DNA from: Arsukibacterium sp. UBA5043
Lineage (GTDB): Bacteria; Pseudomonadota; Gammaproteobacteria; Enterobacterales; Alteromonadaceae
Direction of reading: 5' to 3'
DNA: 64,000 nucleotides
Assembly (NCBI GenBank): GCA_002415085.1
Contig: DIBV01000006.1
Span: forward strand, 486,734-550,733
Below the pieces are notes generated by a model. The model was not told the origin of the DNA. It saw only the letters and a program-made list of their open reading frames with translations, and made no database searches. Numbering within the stretch: position 1 is the stretch's first letter; each line of letters starts with the position of its first letter. This document shows, one piece after another, positions 18,821-26,770 of the stretch. The position numbers and the translations under genes were made by a program.

Positions 18821-18993
18821 CGGTAATCTCTAAAAGGCGATAGAAATTGAAGTTAGTGCTGTTGCCAGCAGAACTTCCAATTGAAAAGCAATGTTGCCAA
18901 TCCTTTGTTGAGGCGCAAGCTTTTGTTACAACTTAAAGCCGTGAATAGCTATCACTTGATGCTAAATTGATGTTTTTGAGCAAGGGAAGAGCA

Positions 18994-19638
18994 ATGAATA
19001 ACTTACAAAAAGCAGGTGGTGTCACAGCGCTTCTTCAGGCTGCCATTTACATGTCAGCTTTCGTTTTTTTTGGGGCCTTCTGGAATTTCCCTGCCGATGC
19101 TGACGCTGTGCAAAAATTTGCATTCCTGGCTGAAAATCAGGGCATCTTGTCCATCGTAACTTTCACTATCTATGTGCTATTTGGCATCCTTCTGGCGGTA
19201 TTAGTTCTGGCATTGCATGAGCGACTGAAGGTGAACACCCCAATCCTTTCCCAAATGGCTGCTATTTTTGGGGTGGTATGGGTGGGGTTGGTAATAGCTA
19301 GCGGCATGGTATCGAATATTGGCTTAGCTGTAGCTCTGGAACTATCAGTTCAGCAACCAGAACAGGCTATGACACTCTGGAGAACGATTAACGCTGTCGT
19401 CGAAGGCCTGGGTGGGGGAAATGAAATTGTTGGTGGGTTATGGGTTCTGTTATTAAGTATTGCAGCGCTTAACGGTAAAGCTCTTCCTACAACGCTTAAC
19501 TACCTTGGGCTTTTCGTTGGCGTGGTCGGCATTCTCACCATTTACCCGGCTGATATATTCACTGAAATTTTTGGTATAAGCCAAATTGTATGGTTTTCCT
19601 GGTTGGGTGTTGTCCTGCTTACCAGTCGCAAAAGCTAA
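18994..19638 (+). CDS. DUF4386-like integral membrane protein
   Basis: About 214 residues with six or so membrane spans. The opening MNNLQKAGGVTALLQAAIYM and a central loop with LVIASGMVSNIG and TINAVVEGLGGGNEIVGG match the DUF4386 pattern I recall. An upstream ATG at 18967 is in frame, but GGAAGAGCA just before 18994 favours the shorter form. Function unknown. Confidence 0.65.
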   Translation: MNNLQKAGGVTALLQAAIYMSAFVFFGAFWNFPADADAVQKFAFLAENQGILSIVTFTIYVLFGILLAVLVLALHERLKVNTPILSQMAAIFGVVWVGLVIASGMVSNIGLAVALELSVQQPEQAMTLWRTINAVVEGLGGGNEIVGGLWVLLLSIAALNGKALPTTLNYLGLFVGVVGILTIYPADIFTEIFGISQIVWFSWLGVVLLTSRKS

Positions 19639-19684
19639 CTAGATAAGCAAATAATATAAATGGCATTGCCTGTCTCAACAGCCT

Positions 19685-20149
19685 GTGCCGTATTTAAAAG
19701 GCATTATTTTTGTTGCGTCGTTTCTGTCAGGCCCTAAAAAGCTCATCGCCTACATCGCATCGTTTTTACCGCTACGCCATTTAACGATGTTGCCTTTTTC
19801 TGGTGCTGTTTACCGGTTGTTGATGCTGGGTAAAGACGCAACACCCAAGCAAATAGCCTTGTTCCACGCTGCGATAAATACGGTTCCTGCCAAGGTACTT
19901 AAGGCAAGGCTCAGGGTAATTTCCCAGACTAAGTATGATGGGTTTACTTCAAATGTACCTGTAGTATATATAGCGGCGACAAACGACAGGCTCGTACCAA
20001 CAACAAAAAAGCGGGAGTTTCAGCAGGCTTATACCAACATAACGTTTGCAGAAATTAATGGCCCGCACTTTATTCTGCAAACCAACCCCAAAGACAGTGC
20101 AGCTGCAATATTAAACGCCGCCAAGCTTCTACTGAACAATAGTTACTGA
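19685..20149 (+). pseudogene. N-terminally truncated alpha/beta hydrolase
   Basis: About 154 residues matching only the C-terminal half of a small alpha/beta hydrolase: a FVASFL strand, a helical cap, then PVVYIAATNDRLVP (Asp region) and NGPHFILQTNP (catalytic His region). The first half with the G-x-S-x-G nucleophile is absent. The frame is open a little upstream of the GTG at 19685 but has no good start or ribosome site. It sits at the left edge of the AT-rich island, so it may have been cut by the event that brought the island in. Confidence 0.6.
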
Positions 20150-20499
20150 TAACTCATAGGCTGGTTAGCCTGGCCTTCGCTGGCTGCAGTCAATATCAAT
20201 ATTAAATCAAAAGTTCATTAGTTTTATCTGAGGCCGAAATGGCAGTATTGCGATAGCTGCTGTTGGCATTGGTAAATAACATCAAAGCTGGTAAATAGCT
20301 CAACCATTTTAAATGCTTGCGTTGTTTAAGTTTAAGGTAAAAGTGGAAGGCATTTTGGTGCTGCCTAAGTTTATAAAACGAACGAAAGCGTGGAAAAAAG
20401 CAAGACCTGCCCACGAAGTTCAGACCTATCCTCAAAAATTAATACTTAGTTACTTTGGTTATATTGGCGGAGTTAAGCCCTATTAATAAGGATGTTCCT
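20150..20499. other. Left junction of the AT-rich island
   Basis: No convincing gene. An open frame on the minus strand (20202-20435) has unusual, basic, aromatic composition and no recognisable family; I do not call it. The base composition shifts here from balanced to AT-rich. AAGGAT just before 20500 is the ribosome site of the following gene. Confidence 0.4.
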
Positions 20500-22146
20500 A
20501 TGAAATTATCTGCACTACTTATCTCTAACTTTAAAGGAATAAAGGATGAGATAAAAATACTCATCGATAACATCGTTGTTTTAGTCGGCCCAAATAATAG
20601 CTGCAAGTCCACAATTTTGGATGCATATGAAGCTTATGTCTCTATGGGTAGTGCGCTAAGCTTGGATCATTTTCACGGTCGAAATGCTGGTACACCTATT
20701 ACTATTACAGGTGTTTTTAATGATGTGACTCAAGATGATATTGGAACCTTGGGGCAAGAGTGGCATCTGCAAAACGATCCTGAATTTGGAGATTGTGCAA
20801 AATTCCAAATCCGGTGGGAAATACCAGACGAAAATGGTGTGAAGTATAGTTTCAGTAATAAGACTAATGACTGGATAAAGGGTGGGGCAGGTGGTTGGAA
20901 TACATTATTACAAAGTCGATTGCCAATACCAATACGATTGAATCCTAATGATGGTTATGATGCGTTAGAGAAGGTTGTAAAAGACTTGGCGTCAAAAAAT
21001 GCAGCTAGGAAATTAAAGGACGACAAGAGTAAGGTCGCAGGTATTGTCGCAGAAATCGAAAAACTTGCTAAAGAAGTTGATAAAGAGCTCGCTGGAAGCG
21101 TCGGACAATTAAGCGGTAAAATTCAGTTTGAGTTAAATAAGTTATTTCAAGGTGCGACTGTCAGTTTTGAGACGGGAGTTGGGAAGTTTAAGGCAGAAGA
21201 CGCCATAAAAGATGGTAGTAAGTTCTATGTTAAGACAAGCAATCATCCGTCATCTCTAGAACATCAAGGAACAGGCTTAAAAAGGGCTTTTTTATGGTCT
21301 GCTGTAAACGCTTTATGTAGCGAGGGGATGTACAAAAAAGGAACAAAAGTAATTCAAAACGAAACGCCAAAGGTGTTACTTATTGATGAGCCTGAGATAA
21401 ACCTACATCCTTCTATAATTAGAGCAGCTAGAAAAGCTATCTATGCTCTGGCAGACTTAGATGGATGGCAAGTGATTTGTACAACGCATTCGCCTGTATT
21501 TATTGACCTTACACAAGATCATACCACTCTGATAAAAGTATCGAATAACCAACAGGGAGTTTATTACTTCAAGACTGATAAAGCCCGGTTTAACTCAGAT
21601 GAAAAAGATAACTTAAAGATGTTAAACCGCTGCTGCCCAACAGTTAATGAGTTCTTTTTTTATCCTAATGCTATTTTGGTAGAGGGTGATACTGAATACT
21701 TGGCATATCAATACATTATAGAGAGTAGTGGTCTTGAAGGTTCATACTGCGTTATCAATTGTAGAGGAAAAGCTAACATCCCTACGTTTATAAAAATATT
21801 CGATCAATTTAAAGCTAATGCTATCGCAGTGCATGATTTAGATACAAAACTTAGAAAAGATGGAAAAGCTAACGCAATGTGGACAATCAATGTAAACATT
21901 CGAACTCTAGCAGATGGAACAAATGGTCGAGTTACGACTGTCGTTCACAATCCAGATTTTGAAGGATTTTATCTGAATGAATCACCAGCTAAAGACAAAC
22001 CTTATAACCTTTTTACTCACTTAACATCCCCTGATTTTGAAACAAATGTTAAGTATAGAGATTTGAGAGAGTCATTAAATTCAATTATTGATGGAACTCA
22101 CAAAGGCTTATATACGACCCAGGCAGAACTTGATGCTATGTCTTAA
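20500..22146 (+). CDS. OLD-family ATPase/TOPRIM endonuclease
   Basis: A 548-residue protein from the ATG after AATAAGGAT. Residues 1-345 are an ABC/SMC-like ATPase: LSALLISNFKGIKD, a P-loop GPNNSCKST (30-38), signature-like EHQGTGLKRAFLW, Walker B LLIDEPEINLHP and H-loop TTHSP. The C-terminal part is an OLD-type TOPRIM nuclease: ILVEGDTEYLAY (metal-binding Glu) and AVHDLDTK (Asp pair). Family members are phage-defence nucleases (P2 Old, GajA, PARIS-related). The P-loop has Cys35 where the invariant Gly should precede Lys. No UvrD-like helicase follows, so this is not a Gabija pair; it looks like a stand-alone OLD gene upstream of a retron. Confidence 0.85.
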   Translation: MKLSALLISNFKGIKDEIKILIDNIVVLVGPNNSCKSTILDAYEAYVSMGSALSLDHFHGRNAGTPITITGVFNDVTQDDIGTLGQEWHLQNDPEFGDCAKFQIRWEIPDENGVKYSFSNKTNDWIKGGAGGWNTLLQSRLPIPIRLNPNDGYDALEKVVKDLASKNAARKLKDDKSKVAGIVAEIEKLAKEVDKELAGSVGQLSGKIQFELNKLFQGATVSFETGVGKFKAEDAIKDGSKFYVKTSNHPSSLEHQGTGLKRAFLWSAVNALCSEGMYKKGTKVIQNETPKVLLIDEPEINLHPSIIRAARKAIYALADLDGWQVICTTHSPVFIDLTQDHTTLIKVSNNQQGVYYFKTDKARFNSDEKDNLKMLNRCCPTVNEFFFYPNAILVEGDTEYLAYQYIIESSGLEGSYCVINCRGKANIPTFIKIFDQFKANAIAVHDLDTKLRKDGKANAMWTINVNIRTLADGTNGRVTTVVHNPDFEGFYLNESPAKDKPYNLFTHLTSPDFETNVKYRDLRESLNSIIDGTHKGLYTTQAELDAMS

Positions 22147-22274
22147 AAAGCGCTGCTGTCGGACAAATTTCCCGTTTCGCTCAAAATTGCCGGCAAAGCA
22201 CGGTTTTAGGCAAAATATAAAACGGAGTGCTAACAATCATAGACATACTTGCTTTTAACTATTAGTATCATTGG

Positions 22275-22490
22275 GTCCTTAGTTTGAAGTTGTGCTTATT
22301 CAAGCGTAACTTTTGTGGTTGGTGTATAGCCAACCCGAATAGATCGTGATGTATCCATGTGGTACTAAACAGAATCTCCATCTGCTCTAGAGCAGATTGA
22401 CCTTCTGTTTAGTACCCAGAAGATCAGATAATCTCCCCAATTCATTTGTGAATGAATTGTGAATCTAATCTGCTCTCCTGTTGTAAGGAC
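22275..22490 (+). ncRNA. Retron non-coding RNA (msr-msd)
   Basis: The 373-base gap before the retron effector has the full architecture of an Eco1-type template RNA. GTCCTTA (22275-22281, a1) pairs with TAAGGAC (22484-22490, a2). The G at 22282, directly after TTA, fits the branching guanosine. Two msr-like stem loops follow: TTGAA/TTCAA (22284-22303) and GGTTGG/CCAACC (22317-22335). The msd part has a 14-bp perfect stem (22361-22374 with 22403-22416) capped by the 18-base palindrome ATCTGCTCTAGAGCAGAT. A second imperfect hairpin (22421-22476) has an 8-bp tip, AATTCATT/AATGAATT, around TGTG. Exact transcript ends are not determined. It serves as template and primer for msDNA made by the reverse transcriptase. 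Confidence 0.85.
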
Positions 22491-22519
22491 GTATTCAACT
22501 AACCGCACTCAAGGGAATT

Positions 22520-23497
22520 ATGTGGTTTAATCATCCTAAGTTCTACTTAGCTAGAAATGAACTAATGAAACAATTAGATCATTTTAAATCATCTTCATCA
22601 AAGCCAGAATTAGTTAGAAGAAAATATTTTGGAAGCGAGCCGCTACCTAAGATTATTTTCATATGTGGGGGTGACGAGAAAAATTTTCCCAACAGATTGA
22701 AAGTCGAAAACTACATAAAAAAGCACTCAAAAAACAACTTAACTTTTCGAGCAGAATATGCGTGGGAAACAATTGTTGAATCTAAAAAAAAGACAGTTAA
22801 CGCATTAGAACTTGAAGATTGGCTTGCAGACTTTTCAGACGTGGTCTTGATTTTAGTTGAATCTTTTGGAACAGTTGCAGAGCTTGGTGCCTTTTCAATG
22901 GGACCTGATCTTAGAAAAAAACTGCTTCCGATTTTAAATAAAAAATTTGAAAAAGATGAATCTTTTATTAACACAGGTCCTGTAAGGTGGGTCAACAACG
23001 ATTCAAAGTATGGCCCGTGTATCCATGCGGATTTTGACTCAATATTGACGTGTATGCCTGATGTTTTAGAAAGAGTCGATGTAAGAAGGTCAAAAATATA
23101 CGCCTCACGGAGCGAAGAAGAAACTTACGGTGAGTTAAAATTTACACGAAAAGAGATGCTTTTTTTGGTTGTCCTCGTAATTATATCAATTGGACCAGTA
23201 TCTGAAGACGTTGTTGTTAGCGTTTTTAAAGAGGCATTTAATATAAAAGGGAAGTCAGGTGTTGATGATATTGAGTTTTTTATAAGTTTAAGTGTTGCTT
23301 TAAAAATGACTAAGAAGGCAATGATTGAAGATGACCTGTACTATTTTTGTAAAGACTATAACAATCTAAAAAACAGTATTGCGGTAGAGCCTTTATTAAA
23401 TTTATCTCAAAGCATCAGATCTAGATGTCTTAGTCATCTAGTCTATATAAAGGATTACATAAATACTTTAGAGGCGGTGCATAAAATTGATTCTTGA
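22520..23497 (+). CDS. Retron effector: nucleoside-deoxyribosyltransferase-like plus DNA-binding domain
   Basis: A 325-residue protein. Residues 44-160 match the Eco1 (Ec86) effector family: IIFICGGD (45-52), then SDVVLILVESFGTVAELGAFS (106-126) and LRKKLLPILNKKF followed by ESFINTGPVRW. The ESFG-TVAEL pattern holds the presumed catalytic Glu of this deoxyribosyltransferase-like fold. Residues about 200-300 are helical and resemble the winged-helix-like C-terminal half of these effectors. In Eco1 the effector is held inactive by RT and msDNA and is released on phage sensing. It lies directly after the ncRNA and overlaps the RT gene by 11 bases. Its codon use is AT-rich like the RT. Confidence 0.85.
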   Translation: MWFNHPKFYLARNELMKQLDHFKSSSSKPELVRRKYFGSEPLPKIIFICGGDEKNFPNRLKVENYIKKHSKNNLTFRAEYAWETIVESKKKTVNALELEDWLADFSDVVLILVESFGTVAELGAFSMGPDLRKKLLPILNKKFEKDESFINTGPVRWVNNDSKYGPCIHADFDSILTCMPDVLERVDVRRSKIYASRSEEETYGELKFTRKEMLFLVVLVIISIGPVSEDVVVSVFKEAFNIKGKSGVDDIEFFISLSVALKMTKKAMIEDDLYYFCKDYNNLKNSIAVEPLLNLSQSIRSRCLSHLVYIKDYINTLEAVHKIDS

Positions 23498-24419
23498 CGT
23501 GATTCACTCGAAAACCTTTTTAGAAGTCGATTATATTATTATTCTGCTCGGTAAAGTAAATAGCCTGTACTCAAGGTTCTCGATTGATAAAAAGAATGGT
23601 AGTGGAAGACGGACTGTCTATCATCCATCTAAAGAATTAAAAGCAGTTCAGCGTGTTATTAATGACCACATAATAACTAAGCTAGATACGCATGATGCTT
23701 GCAAAGCTTATAAGTTAGGTTGTACGACAAAGAAAAATGCCGAACCACATTTAAATAGTCGATTCTTGCTAAGAATGGATTTTAAGTCATTCTTTGAGTC
23801 GATAGAGTATAAAGATGTACATAAATTTTGCCAAGAATTTATAAAAAAGCATTTTATAGAGTGGACTGATGAGGACAGTGAGATTTTTTCTAAGTTTGTC
23901 TGTTACAAAGGAAGATTAGTAATGGGCTCAGTTACATCTCCAGCGCTTACAAATGCGATGTGTGTTGGATTAGATAATTTACTATATGAAAAATGTGAAA
24001 GCATTGGAGTTAAATACAGTAGGTATGCGGATGATCTTTATTTCTCCACCGATGCGCCGAACATTTTAAAAAAGTTAGAGAAAGATGTGTACAAAATTGT
24101 GTCCTCATTAAAGATTCCATCATCATTAAAAATAAATTCTGATAAAACGTATCACTCATCTAGGAAAAGAAGGATGATAGTTACGGGCTTGGTAATAACT
24201 AATTCAGGTACTATATCAGTGGGGCGGGGAAAAAAAAGAGAAATAAAATCCTTAGTATTTAATTGGGAATCATTAGACGAAGAGTTTAAAAAATATACTT
24301 CAGGCTATTTGTCTTATATAAAATCTGTAGAACCTGAATTTTTGAATAATTTATGTCTTAAATATGGTGCGGAAAAAATAAGAGTTGTAATGACTTATAA
24401 CCAATCATTAAAAATATAG
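23487..24419 (+). CDS. Retron reverse transcriptase
   Basis: A 310-residue RT, close to the Eco1 RT length. Motifs in order: VYHPSKELKAVQ (45-55), retron-specific NAEPH (84-88, the NAxxH motif), LRMDFKSFF (95-103, first catalytic Asp), MGSVTSPALTN (146-156), the YADD catalytic centre (180-183) and VTGLVI (232-237, the VTG motif of the C-terminal region). NAxxH and VTG distinguish retron RTs from group II intron and DGR enzymes. It starts at TTG with GAGGCGG at 23471 inside the effector gene, so translation is coupled. It makes msDNA from the ncRNA at 22275-22490. Confidence 0.92.
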   Translation: MILDVIHSKTFLEVDYIIILLGKVNSLYSRFSIDKKNGSGRRTVYHPSKELKAVQRVINDHIITKLDTHDACKAYKLGCTTKKNAEPHLNSRFLLRMDFKSFFESIEYKDVHKFCQEFIKKHFIEWTDEDSEIFSKFVCYKGRLVMGSVTSPALTNAMCVGLDNLLYEKCESIGVKYSRYADDLYFSTDAPNILKKLEKDVYKIVSSLKIPSSLKINSDKTYHSSRKRRMIVTGLVITNSGTISVGRGKKREIKSLVFNWESLDEEFKKYTSGYLSYIKSVEPEFLNNLCLKYGAEKIRVVMTYNQSLKI

Positions 24420-24479
24420 TTTTACTGCGCTTAGTGTTCAAGTTTTGCTGTTTGTCGCTGCTAGCCTGAAAATGCTTTC

Positions 24480-24536
24480 TTACACCAACTGCTTAGTCGC
24501 TACCAACACACTATTATTATCCGCATGTACAACCTG
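24480..24536 (-). pseudogene. Relic of an rraA 3' end
   Basis: Read on the minus strand, the stretch ends in [15 protein letters not shown] and a stop; the intact RraA at 26153-26635 ends [15 protein letters not shown]. Thirteen bases (ACCAACTGCTT region) are almost identical at the DNA level and the match fades upstream within about 20 codons. It lies 60 bases after the RT stop codon, in the same orientation as intact rraA 1.7 kb on. This looks like a partial duplication left by recombination at the rraA 3' end. Confidence 0.65.
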
Positions 24537-24601
24537 GCTGGAGGTGATTCCACCCTGACCAGCTCTGAGTGCCATAACGGCCATGCCGGAGATTTAAAAG
24601 A

Positions 24602-24973
24602 TTGAATTTCGATACCGTTAAACAGCAGTTAGTTGAACTGGAACAGCTGCTTGTACAGCCTGCCACTCGATTTTCAGCTGAGATGCTAAACCGTCATCTG
24701 GCCGATGATTTTTATGAGATTGCCGCAACTGGGCGCTGTTTTGGTAAAGCCGATGTGCTTGCGCGCCTGCCAGCGGAAACGCCGCCGGTTATAAGCCAGC
24801 AAGATTTTGAATGCCGGGTTTTAGCTGATGGGCTGGCGCAGTTAACTTACCGCGCCACGATACAACGTGCAGACAATGACCCAAGTTACTCGGTGCGAAA
24901 CTCAATCTGGCGTTTTGATGGTGAAAAATGGCAGATGGTTTTTCATCAGGGTACACCGTGCGGACCACTTTAA
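24602..24973 (+). CDS. DUF4440/NTF2-like small protein
   Basis: A 123-residue protein with the SnoaL/NTF2-like pattern: an N-terminal helix, LNRHLADDFYEIAATG, a beta-hairpin region and a closing RNSIWRFDGEKWQMVFHQGTP. Members are small cone-shaped enzymes or binding proteins; no catalytic residue can be assigned. It starts at TTG after GGAGATTTAAAAGA. It heads a run of three small plus-strand genes between the retron and rraA. Confidence 0.7.
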   Translation: MNFDTVKQQLVELEQLLVQPATRFSAEMLNRHLADDFYEIAATGRCFGKADVLARLPAETPPVISQQDFECRVLADGLAQLTYRATIQRADNDPSYSVRNSIWRFDGEKWQMVFHQGTPCGPL

Positions 24974-24992
24974 CCACAGGAATTACCAGCCG

Positions 24993-25211
24993 ATGCGCGA
25001 TGCGTTAAGACAAAAAATTATTGCCGTTTGTGACAAAAAAATCCTCGCCAAAGGCGAAACAGTCGGGGTGTCGTTTTATGCGTTTTTCGCCAATAAAAAT
25101 GATGACCCCCAGCTACTGATGGAAGCGGCGACGTGGTGGATCCAAACCCACCGCCTGGACCATTTTGAGAAAGCGTTGAAAATAAAGCGGTTGGTTATGG
25201 CAGGGCTATAG
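24993..25211 (+). CDS. DUF6500-like small protein
   Basis: A 72-residue cytoplasmic protein: MRDALRQKIIAVCDKKI, then GVSFYAFFANKNDDPQLLMEAATWWI and a C-terminal DHFEKALKIKRL. I recall this pattern as the DUF6500 family, of unknown function and common on accessory regions. The frame is open further upstream, but the ATG at 24993 with AGGA upstream gives the family length. It follows the NTF2-like gene by 19 bases. Confidence 0.65.
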   Translation: MRDALRQKIIAVCDKKILAKGETVGVSFYAFFANKNDDPQLLMEAATWWIQTHRLDHFEKALKIKRLVMAGL

Positions 25212-25267
25212 TTTCACCGCAATGCCAAGTTTATGCGTAACGTCGGACATGAAGAGGAAAGTGAGTC

Positions 25268-25609
25268 ATGCAGCAACTTAGTGTCATTAATACCATTTCA
25301 GTGCCTGCTGGCATGGAGCAGCAAGCAGAGCAGGTGCGACAACAGTATGTGGACTACTTTAGTGCACAAGCAGGGTTTGTCAGTTCAACCCTTTATAAAT
25401 CGATTACCCGGCAGAACGATGACAGCATGCAGTATGTCAATATCGTGGTGTGGGCGTCGTACGAACATTTTGCCGCAGTGGTAAGCAAGGGGTTTGCCAA
25501 CTCCGACGGTGAAAATAACGATGGCATGCGGGTACTGGGCAGCGGCTTTCCTGCGCCGATAGTGGTTTCACCGGGCCAGTATCATGTTATCGCCAGCAAC
25601 GGCCTGTAG
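25268..25609 (+). CDS. Antibiotic-biosynthesis-monooxygenase-fold protein
   Basis: A 113-residue protein of the dimeric alpha-beta barrel (ABM) type: VINTISVPAGMEQQAEQVRQQY opens the fold, GFVSSTLYKSI is the central strand and QYVNIVVWASYEHFAA the typical third element. Family members act as small oxygenases or heme-degrading or stress proteins; the substrate cannot be told. GAGGAAAGTGAGTC precedes the ATG. Confidence 0.7.
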   Translation: MQQLSVINTISVPAGMEQQAEQVRQQYVDYFSAQAGFVSSTLYKSITRQNDDSMQYVNIVVWASYEHFAAVVSKGFANSDGENNDGMRVLGSGFPAPIVVSPGQYHVIASNGL

Positions 25610-25682
25610 CTGGAGAGTGTGGGGTCAGGTCTTGCCTTTTGCCTGTGCTAACTGGCAAATCCCGAGGAGCAGTTAGTAAATG

Positions 25683-25879
25683 TTAGGTTAATTTTAGGCT
25701 TTTAACCGACTTTACTGGCTTGGTCCGCATATCTAACAACCGCCACACAACTATTTCATTTGGCTTTTGCATTTTGTAGTAAATCGCGAATGGGAAACGA
25801 TGCGCCAGCATGCAGAAAATGGGGTCGAAGCTAATTAAAATAGCCAAGGTCAGAACTTATCAATAACCTGTATTTTCAT
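25683..25879 (-). pseudogene. Broken RelE/ParE-type toxin gene
   Basis: The antitoxin stop codon overlaps an ATG (ATGA at 25876-25879) that reads MKIQVIDKF and then hits a stop. Further on, the minus strand resumes as HRFPFAIYYKMQKPNEIVVWRLLDMR, the typical last third of a ParE/RelE toxin (RFPY-x-IYY ... VLD-x-R), ending at 25683. The middle of the toxin is missing and stops lie between, so the gene is an internal deletion relic. The antitoxin encoded upstream is still intact. Confidence 0.7.
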
Positions 25880-26097
25880 CGGAATTTACTGCGTAAACTT
25901 TGTTTCGCCAGCTCCCAATCATGGGTGACTTCATCACTTTCTCTGACAGCAAGCTCAGTCTGCTGCAATGCCTGCTGATGCCATTCGGGGGAGGCCAACT
26001 GTTCTGCCCCTTCGGCGGTAAGCTCTTGCCACAAGGTTTCCATAACCTGCAGTTTTTCGGCTGTAGAAAGCTGTTTAATTTGTTCAGCGGTAATCAT
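25876..26097 (-). CDS. Addiction-module antitoxin (TIGR02574-like)
   Basis: A 73-residue protein: MITAEQIKQLSTAEKLQVMETLWQEL, then SPEWHQQALQQTE and a charged tail. This is the pattern of the small putative addiction-module component that pairs with ParE/RelE toxins. The frame extends upstream, but the ATG at 26097 gives the family length. It overlaps the broken toxin by 4 bases. It is now an orphan antitoxin with no partner here. It sits 55 bases downstream of rraA in the same direction. Confidence 0.75.
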   Translation of the reverse strand: MITAEQIKQLSTAEKLQVMETLWQELTAEGAEQLASPEWHQQALQQTELAVRESDEVTHDWELAKQSLRSKFR

Positions 26098-26152
26098 AAA
26101 ACTGGCCGTAGTAAGTAACTTTGGCAAAGAATAGCAACAGCGCTTGGATAAC

Positions 26153-26635
26153 TCAAACCAACTGCTTCGTCGCCACCAAAATACCATTATTATCGGCATA
26201 GACATACTGGCCGGGAATAAAGTCTACTCCGGCAAACGTCACTGTTAAGTTAATATCACCTAAGTCACGCTTGTCGGTTTTCATCGGGTGAATACCCAAT
26301 GCCTGCACGCCAAGTGGCGTTTGGCGAATGATGTCGATGTCGCGAATACAACCGTTGAGAATAATACCTTGCCAGCCATTTGCTGCCGCTTGTTCGGCCA
26401 GCATATCACCGAGCAGGGCATGGCGTTTTGAGCCGCCACCGTCTACCACCAGCACTTTGCCGTGGCCATTGGTTGCTACCAGCTGTTTTACCTTGGAGTT
26501 ATCTTCAAAGCATTTAACGGTAACAATTTCACCGCCAAAACATAGGGTAGCACCGTAGTTAGTAAAAATGGGCTCGGCGACGCGAATGCAGTCGGCATGG
26601 GCGTCGCAGAGATCGGGTAGGGTGAAGTGGGGCAT
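26153..26635 (-). CDS. rraA: Regulator of RNase E activity A (RraA family)
   Basis: A 160-residue protein, the usual RraA length. [10 protein letters not shown] opens it, LFxx-type [24 protein letters not shown] follows, then [41 protein letters not shown] with the substrate-loop GG and the Arg-Asp pair, and [18 protein letters not shown] at the end. In E. coli RraA inhibits RNase E; the fold is shared with hydroxymethyl-oxoglutarate aldolases. Two ATGs are adjacent (26638, 26635). The 3' end of this gene appears to be copied at 24480 and perhaps at 4003. Confidence 0.85.
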   Translation of the reverse strand: MPHFTLPDLCDAHADCIRVAEPIFTNYGATLCFGGEIVTVKCFEDNSKVKQLVATNGHGKVLVVDGGGSKRHALLGDMLAEQAAANGWQGIILNGCIRDIDIIRQTPLGVQALGIHPMKTDKRDLGDINLTVTFAGVDFIPGQYVYADNNGILVATKQLV

Positions 26636-26770
26636 CATGTTAGTCCTTGTAATCTCAGGGCAGAGTACTGTGCACTGCTCAAACCGGTTTGCCCACGCCA
26701 ACACGTCGTGAACCCATCCATGGGGACTCGTTTCCGCCCGTCCGGGGCTTCAACGGTTGGCTTAGGGCAA

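Noticed and set aside
20202-20435. Minus-strand open frame of 77 codons in the island junction
   Set aside because: No family pattern, no ribosome site and odd composition. It most likely arises by chance.
20500-22146. Gabija (GajA/GajB) system
   Set aside because: The OLD-type nuclease is there but no UvrD-like helicase gene follows.
23487-24419. Group II intron or diversity-generating element as source of the RT
   Set aside because: NAxxH and VTG motifs, the small size and the adjacent msr-msd fit a retron. No maturase domain, template/variable repeat pair or intron RNA was seen.
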